Assembly: GCA_964386235.1 (NCBI GenBank) | Contig: CAYLSH010000008.1 | Location: 1-46,531 of the forward strand | Reading direction: 5' to 3' | Source: RGIG8767 sp964386235 | GTDB taxonomy: Bacteria > Bacillota > Clostridia > Lachnospirales > Lachnospiraceae | Length of the DNA stretch: 46,531 nt | Shown: piece by piece, positions 15,603 through 23,480 of the stretch | Numbering within the stretch: position 1 is the first letter of the stretch | How the letters are laid out: each line of letters begins with the position of its first letter | Notes under the pieces: model-generated | What the model saw: only the letters and a program-made list of their open reading frames with translations | Databases searched by the model: none | What the model was told of the DNA's origin: nothing | Made by a program: the position numbers and the translations under genes

Positions 15603-16329
15603 CAGGTATATTTTCAGTATAAAGGAGATAGTGAGGTATGTTCTGGAAGGATTTTTAATTGTAGCAGTGGTAAGTTATTTCTTTTACCGGTCCGTTGTGA
15701 TCGCGTTACTGATTAGTCCGGCGGTGATTTTTTACCTCAAGATGAAAAAAGACGAGTTATGTAAGCAAAGGAAACGCAGATTGAACCTACAGTTTAAGGA
15801 TGCCCTCAAATCCATCAATGACTCCCTGCAGGCAGGATATTCCATGGAAAATGCGTTCGTGGAAGCATACCGGGATATGGTGGAATACCATGGTGCGGAC
15901 AGTCTGATTGCAAAGGAACTGGCGGGGATTCGATCGGGAATCCGTAATAACATGCCGGTAGAAGATCTGATGGATGATATGGGAAAGAGAAGCGGAGTGG
16001 AAGATATTCAGGACTTTGCGGGGATTTTACGGGTAGGCAAGCAGAGCGGAGGCAATCTCAGTACGCTTTTTGAAAACAGTATGCTTGTTATGGAAGAAAA
16101 AATTGCGGTCAAAGAAGAGATTCAGACACTGATCAGTGCTAAAAAACTGGAATCCCGCATTATGTGTATCATTCCGTTTGGGATCATTTTTTATCTGGAT
16201 ATGACTTCAAAGGGGTATTTTGATGCATTGTATGCGGATATGGCAGGGCATATCATTATGACGATATGCCTGGGAATATACATATTTGCTGTCCGTATGA
16301 TGGAAAGAATAATGGATATAGAAATATAA
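15571..16329 (+). CDS. tadB: TadB-like type II secretion F-domain membrane protein
   Basis: Inner-membrane platform protein of the Tad machine, 252 residues. Two N-terminal hydrophobic segments (about 17-55) are followed by a cytoplasmic T2SF domain with FKDALKSINDSLQAGYSMENAF and GILRVGKQSGGNLSTLFENS, then two C-terminal membrane helices. The ATG at 15571 lies 32 bases inside the end of the ATPase gene with GGGAGAA upstream, typical of coupled translation. It partners with the following tadC gene. Symbol assigned from family and order. Confidence 0.88.
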   Translation: MSENYRRPDYDRYIFSIKEIVRYVLEGFLIVAVVSYFFYRSVVIALLISPAVIFYLKMKKDELCKQRKRRLNLQFKDALKSINDSLQAGYSMENAFVEAYRDMVEYHGADSLIAKELAGIRSGIRNNMPVEDLMDDMGKRSGVEDIQDFAGILRVGKQSGGNLSTLFENSMLVMEEKIAVKEEIQTLISAKKLESRIMCIIPFGIIFYLDMTSKGYFDALYADMAGHIIMTICLGIYIFAVRMMERIMDIEI

Positions 16330-16350
16330 GTGCAAATGGTGGAGGTTAGA

Positions 16351-17745
16351 GTGAAAGGAAAAAAAGCAGAAAAGGCGAGAGTATCCAAATTCATCCTGAA
16401 TTTCTGGATGAGATTTTGTAAGCGGCGTAATATCCGATGCTTTTCGAGGCAGTTGGAGTATGAGATCAGCAGTCTGAATCCGGGAATGGATGCGGTAAAA
16501 CTGACAAAGGAACATTATGAAAAAAAGATTTCTCTGTGTCTGATGATCTTGGGCGCAGGAGTCTGTATAACGGGTCTTTGCCTGATAACGGGAAGCGGTG
16601 ATTCTGTTTTATATGAGGAAACCTATTTGAAAAGGGATTCCGTAGGAGGAGAGGAAAAGATTGTAGAACTGGACGCGGAGATTGGCAAGACGCAGTTATC
16701 TAAAATAAGTGTTTCTGTGGAAGAACAGGTGATGGATGAAAAAACAGCTAAAGCAGCTCTCAATGAAATTGCGGAGAAATTACCGCATAGCATTTTGGGA
16801 GAAAATGAGTCATTGGAATATGTGAGTCGGCCATTACAGCTTCCGTCCACATGGCAGGATCTGCCCGTCAGCATCTTTTGGGAAAGCAGTGATCCGCAGC
16901 TTTTAAAGGAGGATGGAACTTTCGGGGACGGTACGATACCGGCAAACGGAAAAGAGATTACTCTGACAGCGGATTTGTATTATGGAGAAATCACTAGAAA
17001 CGTAAAGATAGAGAGCAGAATCTATCCGCCCGATCTGAGGGAGGAAGAACGATTGCAAAAGGAATTAAACCAGCTGTTAGAAAAAGAGCAGGCGGACAGC
17101 CGTACAGAGAAGTATTTCCATTTGCCGGAGCAACTAAAAGGAGAACCTATTACCTGGCGGGAACCGGATGGCAACCTGGCACTGCTTCTGCTTTTGCTGG
17201 TATTGGGAACGACGATGGCCGTTTTTACCGGAAAGGATCTGGATGTACATAAACAATATGAAGAAAGAAATAAACAGTTAATGTTAGAATATCCGGAATT
17301 TGTAAGCAGATTGCAGTTGTTTATCTGTTCCGGAATGAGTATCCGCAGCGCTTTTTTCAAAATGGGGAAAGAATATCAGAAATCTTTGCAGAAAGGAGGG
17401 AAGAAGAAGGTTGTCAATGAAGAATTATTATTGGCCATTCGGAAGATGGAAAATGGCATGAGTGAGACGGAGGCATTGGATTATTTTGGGAGAAGATGCC
17501 ATCTGTACAGTTACAAAAAAATGGTGTCGTTGATTCAGCAGAATCTCAAAAGAGGTGCGGATGGATTAAGGGAAGCCCTTATGAACGAGACCAGAATGGC
17601 GTTTGAAGAACGCAAACAGACTGCCAGAAAATCAGGAGAAGAAGCCGGAACAAAATTATTAATTCCCATGATGTTAATGTTGGGAATTGTTATGGTAATT
17701 ATTATGGTACCTGCTTATTTTTCCTTTGGCGGACTTGGAACATGA
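16351..17745 (+). CDS. tadC: TadC-like platform protein with extracytoplasmic Ig-like insert
   Basis: 464 residues, well above the roughly 280-320 of ordinary TadC. After a short cytoplasmic start there is a membrane helix (about 60-80), then about 190 residues predicted outside the membrane. A second helix follows (about 275-295), then a cytoplasmic T2SF domain (YPEFVSRLQLFICSGMSIRS) and a last helix (about 436-460). The outside part contains SIFWESSDPQLLKEDGTFG followed by GKEITLTADLYYGE, the pattern of atrophied bacterial Ig-like (aBig) domains on surface proteins. GTG 16351 is chosen because GGTGGAGG (16339-16346) is spaced for it; GTG 16330 abuts the tadB stop codon. The T2SF half and the gene order support TadC; the insert's role is unknown. 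Confidence 0.82.
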   Translation: MKGKKAEKARVSKFILNFWMRFCKRRNIRCFSRQLEYEISSLNPGMDAVKLTKEHYEKKISLCLMILGAGVCITGLCLITGSGDSVLYEETYLKRDSVGGEEKIVELDAEIGKTQLSKISVSVEEQVMDEKTAKAALNEIAEKLPHSILGENESLEYVSRPLQLPSTWQDLPVSIFWESSDPQLLKEDGTFGDGTIPANGKEITLTADLYYGEITRNVKIESRIYPPDLREEERLQKELNQLLEKEQADSRTEKYFHLPEQLKGEPITWREPDGNLALLLLLLVLGTTMAVFTGKDLDVHKQYEERNKQLMLEYPEFVSRLQLFICSGMSIRSAFFKMGKEYQKSLQKGGKKKVVNEELLLAIRKMENGMSETEALDYFGRRCHLYSYKKMVSLIQQNLKRGADGLREALMNETRMAFEERKQTARKSGEEAGTKLLIPMMLMLGIVMVIIMVPAYFSFGGLGT

Positions 17746-17762
17746 GATTGGAGGAAAACAAG

Positions 17763-17936
17763 ATGAAATGGAGAAGGATGCGAAATTTCTTAAAAGAAGA
17801 AGACGGTATGGGAACCGTGGAAATCATCCTGATCATCGTAGTGTTGATCGGTCTGGTAATTATCTTTAAAAATCAGTTAAATGCTCTGGTAACGGACATT
17901 TTCAGCAAGATCACCAGTCAGGCAAATAGTATCTAA
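17763..17936 (+). CDS. Flp1-type pilin, small type IVb prepilin
   Basis: A 57-residue prepilin, the likely main pilus subunit. A short charged leader (KWRRMRNFLKEEDG) precedes the processing site: cleavage after Gly gives a mature start MGTVEIILIIVVLIGLVIIF, with Glu at +5 as in other type IV pilins, then one hydrophobic helix and a short polar tail. This matches the Firmicutes Flp1 class. The ATG at 17763 is preferred because TTGGAGG (17748-17754) is placed for it; the ATG at 17742 overlaps the end of tadC and lacks a site. Cleavage should be by one of the two prepilin peptidases in this locus. Confidence 0.88.
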   Translation: MKWRRMRNFLKEEDGMGTVEIILIIVVLIGLVIIFKNQLNALVTDIFSKITSQANSI

Positions 17937-17974
17937 GAAAAGAAATAATTATGTAAGTAGAAGGAGACGGATAA

Positions 17975-19420
17975 ATGGAAAAGAATATGAAAAAAGATGG
18001 CTATATTACCGTGTATCTTTCCCTGTCTTTACTGATTATGCTGTCCCTTATATTTACCCTTATAGAAGGAATCCGGATGCAGACTATACGCTTTCAGACA
18101 GAATGTGTGATGAATATAGGCCTGAGCAGTATATTCGCAGAGTATCATCGTGAACTGCTTAATCAGTATGACATATTTGCGATTGATACAACTTATGGAT
18201 ATGGACAGGCAGATGAGGATAGGACAGAGTCTCATTTATTGCAATATATGAATATGAATTTTATTGCTCCGGGCAGCACACGGATTTCCGGCTATAGGGA
18301 TTTGACTGCCGTTCATGCGGATAATGCAGAATTATCGGAAATTTCCTATCTTTCAGATGGGAAGGGAGAGGTTTTAAAGTACCAGATTGTTCAATATATG
18401 AAAGAAAAGAACGGTCTTTCGGTTCTTGAGGACATAATACCGGAAGATTATTCGGAAATGGAATCAAAGTATGGTGGTCTGGAAGAGGAAAACCGCAATA
18501 ACTTCCGTCTGATAGACGGAATCTTAGAAGAATTAAATGCGGCAAGGCAGGAGGAAGAAGATGAAATTTCAATCAGTAATCCGGCGGATCAGGTAGAAAG
18601 TATGCGGTCGGGAAGTGTCCTTTCCATGGCGGTTAAAGACAGCGGAAGTATTTCCTGTAAAAATGTGCCGGTTTCAAACTATATCAGCCACCGGAGTATT
18701 ACAGAAGGAGTCGGACTCAGACCACAACAAAATGATGTGAACGGAGTCACGGATAAGATTCTTTTTCAGAAGTATATTACCGACAGGTGCGGGTATTTTC
18801 ACAAAGAAAAAGAAGAAGGAGCCCTGTCCTGTCAGATGGAGTATCTTCTTTACGGAAAGGGAAGCGACATGGAAAATCTGGACGCGTTTGCCAATCAGGT
18901 ATTCAAACTCCGGTATGTAACCAATGCCACCTTTCTATTCAGCAATGGAGCAAAGATGGCAGAGGCATCCGAATTAGCGGGGATTGTAACCGCCTCAATT
19001 GCGAGCCCACAGTTATATGAAGCGGTAAAGATGACCATTCTGTTTGCATGGTGTTATGCGGAAAGCGTACAGGATATGCGCATCCTGTTTGACGGAAAAA
19101 AGGCGGCCGTAATAAAGAGCGATGCCACGTGGAATACACCCTTAAGCGAGCTGTTGATGTTTACGTCCTCGCTGGATCACTATAAAGCAGACGAGGGCGG
19201 AATTTCCTATATAGATTATGTAAAATCATTTTTATTTGTTAAAGACGAAAAAACGATCCGTATGCGACTGATGGATCTGATGGAAATGGATATAAGAAAA
19301 ACGGCAGGAAATCAGAATTTTATGATGGATCATTGTATCTATCAGCTGACGGGAGAAGTAAATGTATCCAGTCAGTATGGTTACGGGTGTTCTATCCGGA
19401 GAGATTATTCCTATGAATAA
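17975..19420 (+). CDS. DUF5702 protein, pilin-like N-terminus
   Basis: A 481-residue protein of a family (DUF5702) seen in Firmicute Tad loci; function unknown. It begins MEKNMKKDGYITVYLSLSLL, a single hydrophobic helix placed as in prepilins, then a long extracellular region of mixed helices and strands. The position after the processing-type Gly is YITVY, so the usual Glu at +5 is replaced by Tyr, and it may not be processed like the others. By size and place it could play the role of TadG, a large minor pilin or tip protein in Gram-negative Tad systems; that is inference. AAGGAG at 17961-17966 precedes the ATG. Confidence 0.78.
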   Translation: MEKNMKKDGYITVYLSLSLLIMLSLIFTLIEGIRMQTIRFQTECVMNIGLSSIFAEYHRELLNQYDIFAIDTTYGYGQADEDRTESHLLQYMNMNFIAPGSTRISGYRDLTAVHADNAELSEISYLSDGKGEVLKYQIVQYMKEKNGLSVLEDIIPEDYSEMESKYGGLEEENRNNFRLIDGILEELNAARQEEEDEISISNPADQVESMRSGSVLSMAVKDSGSISCKNVPVSNYISHRSITEGVGLRPQQNDVNGVTDKILFQKYITDRCGYFHKEKEEGALSCQMEYLLYGKGSDMENLDAFANQVFKLRYVTNATFLFSNGAKMAEASELAGIVTASIASPQLYEAVKMTILFAWCYAESVQDMRILFDGKKAAVIKSDATWNTPLSELLMFTSSLDHYKADEGGISYIDYVKSFLFVKDEKTIRMRLMDLMEMDIRKTAGNQNFMMDHCIYQLTGEVNVSSQYGYGCSIRRDYSYE

Positions 19421-19463
19421 GAAGATAAAAGTATAAGCAGATCTGATGAAAGGGGGTAAGAGG

Positions 19464-20243
19464 ATGTCCTTTTTGAACCCAAAAATATGTGATGATAAAA
19501 AAAATAAGACTTCTCTCCAGAGCAAAGGTAATGACAAAATCATTATTTATAAAATAAAGTGTCCTGGTTCAAAAAGGATATCCTCATATCTCCTTTCCCA
19601 AAAGGAAGGTAGTGTGACAGTAGAAGCGGCGATTGCGATTCCGGTGTTTCTATTTGCCATCCTCAATCTTATGTCGATTATTCTAATGTTTGGGGAATAT
19701 TCGGCGCATCTTGCAGACATGCACCAGAGAGCAGAACAGCTTTCGGTGCATGCCCATGTCCGGGAACTGGGGCAGGATGTAAATAATGACCTTATCATAC
19801 AGACAAAGGTACTCAAACTGGAGCCGGTAGTGCCGGTTATGGGGTTTTCTTCCGCAAGAACCATTGTGAACTGCAGAGTAAGAAAATGGACCGGATATGA
19901 CGTCACAAGTGGTGCAGCTAAGGAGAAGGAAGAAGAGTGGGTTTACATAACACCATATGGAGAAAGCTATCATACCAGCAGGGAGTGCCGGTATCTGAGC
20001 CTTAAGATTAAGGCGGGGAAAATAGAAGAAATAAGTCAGTATCGTAATCGTAGCGGAGAGATATACAGGATATGTGAGACCTGTGGTTCAAGCGCAAACA
20101 CAGGATTGTGTTTTTATACCGATTACGGAAACCGGTATCATACCTCTTTGCAGTGTGGCGGGTTAAAGAGAACTATTCGCACGGTTAAAAAATCAGAGGT
20201 GGGAAACCGGCATGCGTGCAGTGGCTGTTGTAAAGGGGACTGA
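19464..20243 (+). CDS. TadE-like minor pilin with two C-terminal Cys/His modules
   Basis: 259 residues. An unusually long N-terminal cytoplasmic stretch of about 50 residues leads to KEGSVTVEAAIAIPVFLFA: cleavage after Gly would give SVTVE with Glu at +5, the TadE pattern. The extracellular part ends in two related modules. Module 1 (about 157-207) reads YITPYGESYHTSRECRYL and ends CETCG; module 2 (about 213-257) reads FYTDYGNRYHTSLQCGGL and ends CSGCC. The shared pattern is YxTxYGxxYHTSxxCxxL...CxxC, suggesting a metal site or disulphide-bonded fold outside the cell. Most TadE proteins end before this point. ATG 19464 is chosen because AAAGGGGG (19449-19456) is spaced for it. Confidence 0.8.
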   Translation: MSFLNPKICDDKKNKTSLQSKGNDKIIIYKIKCPGSKRISSYLLSQKEGSVTVEAAIAIPVFLFAILNLMSIILMFGEYSAHLADMHQRAEQLSVHAHVRELGQDVNNDLIIQTKVLKLEPVVPVMGFSSARTIVNCRVRKWTGYDVTSGAAKEKEEEWVYITPYGESYHTSRECRYLSLKIKAGKIEEISQYRNRSGEIYRICETCGSSANTGLCFYTDYGNRYHTSLQCGGLKRTIRTVKKSEVGNRHACSGCCKGD

Positions 20244-20244
20244 G

Positions 20245-20655
20245 ATGAAAGTAGTTTTATTATTATTCCTTGCGTTTTGTTTGTTATGGGACGTTAAGGA
20301 CAGAAAATTACCGGCCATCTGGTTATATGCCGGCATGGGATGGATGATTATATATGCTCTGTATCAACTGATTATAGGAAAAAGAGGATGGACGGAACTG
20401 ATATTGTCATTGATTCCGGGGATTGTATGTTATCTTCTGGTGATATTTACACACCAGATGGGGCAGGGAGATGCCTTTCTGATCCTTGGTATGGGATTTT
20501 GCATGCCATGGGATCGTTTATTACGGATAATCATGGCGGCATTCTTTTTATCCGCCATTGCGTCCATTTTGATGCTGATCGGTAAGCGTAAGATACAAGA
20601 TAAAAGAATTGCGTTTGTTCCGTTTTTGTTTTGCGCGGTTCTTTTGTATGGGTAA
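20245..20655 (+). CDS. Second A24-family prepilin peptidase
   Basis: A 136-residue polytopic membrane protein. Both catalytic motifs of type IV prepilin peptidases are kept: LLWDVKDRKLP near residue 13 (first Asp) and HQMGQGDAFLILG near 78 (GxGD). It is shorter than TadV of Bacillus-type systems but comparable to the first peptidase in this locus. The ATG at 20245 follows the tadE stop codon by one base, with AAAGGGG upstream. A longer reading from 20212 lies inside tadE and lacks a site. Because the first peptidase has no normal start codon, this may be the working enzyme, or the two may split the substrates (Flp1 versus TadE-type). Confidence 0.8.
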   Translation: MKVVLLLFLAFCLLWDVKDRKLPAIWLYAGMGWMIIYALYQLIIGKRGWTELILSLIPGIVCYLLVIFTHQMGQGDAFLILGMGFCMPWDRLLRIIMAAFFLSAIASILMLIGKRKIQDKRIAFVPFLFCAVLLYG

Positions 20656-20666
20656 GGAGGCCGGTT

Positions 20667-21110
20667 ATGAAAAAAAGGAAAAAATACTTTGATGGATATC
20701 TGACGGTGGAAGCCTCTTTTCTGGTGCCGATTACATTTGTAATTCTGATGCTCCTTCTTTATTGGGGATTTTATTGCTATGACAAAAGTGTATCCGTACA
20801 ATGCAGTTATCTCGCGGCATTAAGAGGTGCCCAAAGATGGGATTTGTCAGATACACAGCAGAAAGAATATGCGCAGGAACAGTTAGAAAAATTAATAAAA
20901 GAAAACCTGCTTTACATCCGCACGGAAAAATTATATACGGAAAACGGCATAAAGGAAATAAGAGCAGGAGTAACAGGCGGGTTGGATATTCTGGTAGGAA
21001 ATGAAGAAAGTGTGGGCAGCAAACGCTGGATATTGGACAGTGAGGAGAAAGCATCCGGTTTAAAACCCACATCGTATATACGGATATATAGAATATTTGG
21101 AACAGAATAA
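20667..21110 (+). CDS. Second TadE-like minor pilin
   Basis: 147 residues. The start KKRKKYFDGYLTVEASFLVPITFVI has the prepilin arrangement: basic leader, Gly at the cut site, Glu at +5 (YLTVE) and a hydrophobic helix with the TadE EASFLVP signature. An extracellular domain of about 110 residues follows. It differs from the first TadE in lacking the Cys/His modules. TAAGGAGG at 20653-20660 sets the ATG at 20667 and overlaps the end of the second peptidase gene, so the two are likely co-translated. Confidence 0.82.
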   Translation: MKKRKKYFDGYLTVEASFLVPITFVILMLLLYWGFYCYDKSVSVQCSYLAALRGAQRWDLSDTQQKEYAQEQLEKLIKENLLYIRTEKLYTENGIKEIRAGVTGGLDILVGNEESVGSKRWILDSEEKASGLKPTSYIRIYRIFGTE

Positions 21111-21147
21111 AGTAACAGGAAAGGAAATATGGTGTAAGAAAAGATAT

Positions 21148-22425
21148 ATGAATATGGGGCAGATTTTAGAGGGAATCGTTATTAAAAAGGAATTTGATCA
21201 TAGTTATCTTCTTATTAAGGCGGATTCTGCCGGGATGGAGTCCTATCCGTTTTTCATGATTTCGCGGAATAGTATCCATGGACTTTTACCATGCCGGATC
21301 CGTTATGTGGAGGACGTCCCTTATTATAGTTATGATATTTCTTCCAAAAAAACACTGGAGCAGGAATACCAGGACAAGAAATTGGATTTTGAACAGATAA
21401 AAGAACTGTTTTATGAGATAACGGATATTATAAAAGGATCAGAAGCGTATTTGCTGGAAACGGACGGATTTGTATGGTATCCGGAACACATATACAAAGA
21501 TCTGGAGACCGAGAAGATTTTTTGCCTTTATCTTCCGTTAGGAGATAAAGAGAGGGAAGCGGAAACGGAAAAGTATCGTAAACTGGCGGATTTTTTCCTG
21601 GATAAGATCGATCATAAGGATGAACATGGCATTAATTGCGTCTATCAGTTTTACAAGATGTCAAAGGAGTCATTTTTTGTTCTGGAATCTTTTCTTGGTT
21701 TTATCGAAAAAGAAGAAACCATGTTACAGGCAGAAAAGAAAAAGTCCGTAGACAGATACACGGAAGCAGAAAACAGCAGTTATAAGACCCATAATGACTA
21801 TGAAGAAACAGAATCTTCAGAAGAGAAAGAAGTAGGAAAAACATCTCTGCACACCAAGGGAAACTGGTTGCCCGTTCTCATAACCGTTTTCCTTGGTGCG
21901 ATCCTTATACTTTTATATCTGTTTGTGCCGTATCTGCGGAATTTTGCATTATATCTGCTGCTTCCCGGCATGATGTTTATGATTGTCGGCATGATTTTTG
22001 CCGGAAAAAATATATACGATATATATCAGGATAAAAAAGAGGCAGAATGGGAGATGCCCACAGAAAAGGTTACGGTGGAAGAGTATTTTGATGATGGGAT
22101 GGACAGTGAAACGGTATATTTTGAGGAAGAACTTTGTTTTCAACTAAAATGGAAGGAGGGGCATTTCTCAAGAGAATATTACTTGCGGGAATTGCCGGTA
22201 ACAGTCGGAAAAATAAAAGAAAAAGCGGAGGTATGTATTGAAGATGATTCGGTAAGCCGCCTGCATGCCTGTTTTATAGAGAGAGGAAGAGAGATTTTAT
22301 TACAGGATCTGGACTCCACAAACGGTACATTTGTAAACGGACAAAGACTGGCGCCCGGCGAACTTAAGATAATTAACAGGGGAAATGAAATACAGTTTGG
22401 TAAAATCATAGTAAATGTTGTATAA
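21148..22425 (+). CDS. DUF6382-FHA domain membrane protein
   Basis: About 425 residues. The N-terminal 200 residues match the DUF6382 pattern seen in Firmicute Tad loci (FDHSYLLIK, then LEQEYQDKKLDFEQIKELFY). A charged linker and two adjacent hydrophobic segments (about 233-270) follow. The C-terminal FHA domain, which reads phosphothreonine, has VSRLHACFIER and DLDSTNGTFVNGQRL, the conserved Ser-Arg...His and Asn-Gly features. A Ser/Thr kinase partner would be expected but none is in the window. The start is uncertain: ATG 21148 is chosen, although an in-frame TTG at 21097 (inside tadE2) and an ATG at 21154 are possible. It ends 8 bases before the rhomboid gene. Confidence 0.78.
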   Translation: MNMGQILEGIVIKKEFDHSYLLIKADSAGMESYPFFMISRNSIHGLLPCRIRYVEDVPYYSYDISSKKTLEQEYQDKKLDFEQIKELFYEITDIIKGSEAYLLETDGFVWYPEHIYKDLETEKIFCLYLPLGDKEREAETEKYRKLADFFLDKIDHKDEHGINCVYQFYKMSKESFFVLESFLGFIEKEETMLQAEKKKSVDRYTEAENSSYKTHNDYEETESSEEKEVGKTSLHTKGNWLPVLITVFLGAILILLYLFVPYLRNFALYLLLPGMMFMIVGMIFAGKNIYDIYQDKKEAEWEMPTEKVTVEEYFDDGMDSETVYFEEELCFQLKWKEGHFSREYYLRELPVTVGKIKEKAEVCIEDDSVSRLHACFIERGREILLQDLDSTNGTFVNGQRLAPGELKIINRGNEIQFGKIIVNVV

Positions 22426-22433
22426 TAACTCTC

Positions 22434-23480
22434 ATGATGAGAGAAAAATTAGAAAAGTATTTGCAGACAGAAGGTTTTTTCCCATTAACATCCAAAATAA
22501 GTGATGTCGTGGTACTTGTCCGATTAGAGAATAATCTGGCAAATGTCCTTCAGATTATTGATTATGCAAAAGAATTGTATCTGGATAATGCGCAGTACGA
22601 AGAAGTAAAGGATGCGCTTCGCAAGATGTTTTCTGAGAGGGGGATTTCGGAAACCCATATTCTTTCCCTGATTTTGGCAGAGGATGAAAAAAAGAGTGAG
22701 CGACTGGCAAAGGAAGATCCGTTTTGCTGGCAGATCATTTCCTCCGAAAACCGTCTGGTAATAGGGGAAGACAAACAACCGGACTTTTATGGAGTCAGGG
22801 GCATTCTGGAGAAGTTTCTTGCCGGGTATGAGGAAGATCCGGAGCAATTTTTGGCAGAAGAAGAGATGTCGGAACCGGAACCATCCAAAAAGGAAAAAGT
22901 AGGGGCCTATTTAAAAAGGGCACCGCATATATCCCTCTTTTTGATTTTGATTAATCTGATTATGTGTTTTTGCTGTATCGAAGCACCGGCATTCTTTTAT
23001 GGAAAAGGATGTGTTGGGCTTGCCTATTTATTACAGGGAGAATGGTATCGTCTTGTCACGGCCATGTTTCTTCACGGAAGTGTTGACCATTTTTTCAGTA
23101 ATATGCTGTTACTGTATTTTCTGGGTGATCTTCTGGAAAATAAAATAGGAAAGTTCCGATTTCTGGTATTGTATCTGTTGACGGGCATAATCGGCAATTT
23201 GTTTTCTGCTTTTTATGAGTATGTATCCGGTTTGCAATATATATCGTTCGGTGCCAGTGGTGCCGTGTTTGGATTGATCGGAATGCTTTTTTATCTGGTT
23301 ATGAAAAAAGACGAGCGGATCCGGGTATCCATGCCGGCGATGCTTTTTATGATCGTTTATTGCGTATACAGCAGTTTTGTGAATACACAGGTGAATGTGG
23401 CGGCGCATTTAGGCGGACTGATTAGTGGGATGCTGTTAATGTTTGTTTTTTACCCAAGGAGGAAATCACGTGAAAGTTAA
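22434..23480 (+). CDS. Rhomboid family intramembrane serine protease
   Basis: 348 residues: a soluble N-terminal region of about 160, then six or so membrane helices. The catalytic elements are visible: FLHGSVDHFFSNMLLLYFLG (the HxxxHxxxN helix), FGASGAVFGLIG with the nucleophile near Ser275, and VAAHLGGLISG with the base near His325. Rhomboids cut membrane proteins within or beside a membrane helix. The gene starts 8 bases after the FHA gene, and its stop codon overlaps the next gene. A clear ribosome site is not seen before ATG 22434/22437, so it probably relies on coupling. Its substrate is unknown; a pilin-like protein of this locus is an inference from position. Confidence 0.88.
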   Translation: MMREKLEKYLQTEGFFPLTSKISDVVVLVRLENNLANVLQIIDYAKELYLDNAQYEEVKDALRKMFSERGISETHILSLILAEDEKKSERLAKEDPFCWQIISSENRLVIGEDKQPDFYGVRGILEKFLAGYEEDPEQFLAEEEMSEPEPSKKEKVGAYLKRAPHISLFLILINLIMCFCCIEAPAFFYGKGCVGLAYLLQGEWYRLVTAMFLHGSVDHFFSNMLLLYFLGDLLENKIGKFRFLVLYLLTGIIGNLFSAFYEYVSGLQYISFGASGAVFGLIGMLFYLVMKKDERIRVSMPAMLFMIVYCVYSSFVNTQVNVAAHLGGLISGMLLMFVFYPRRKSRES

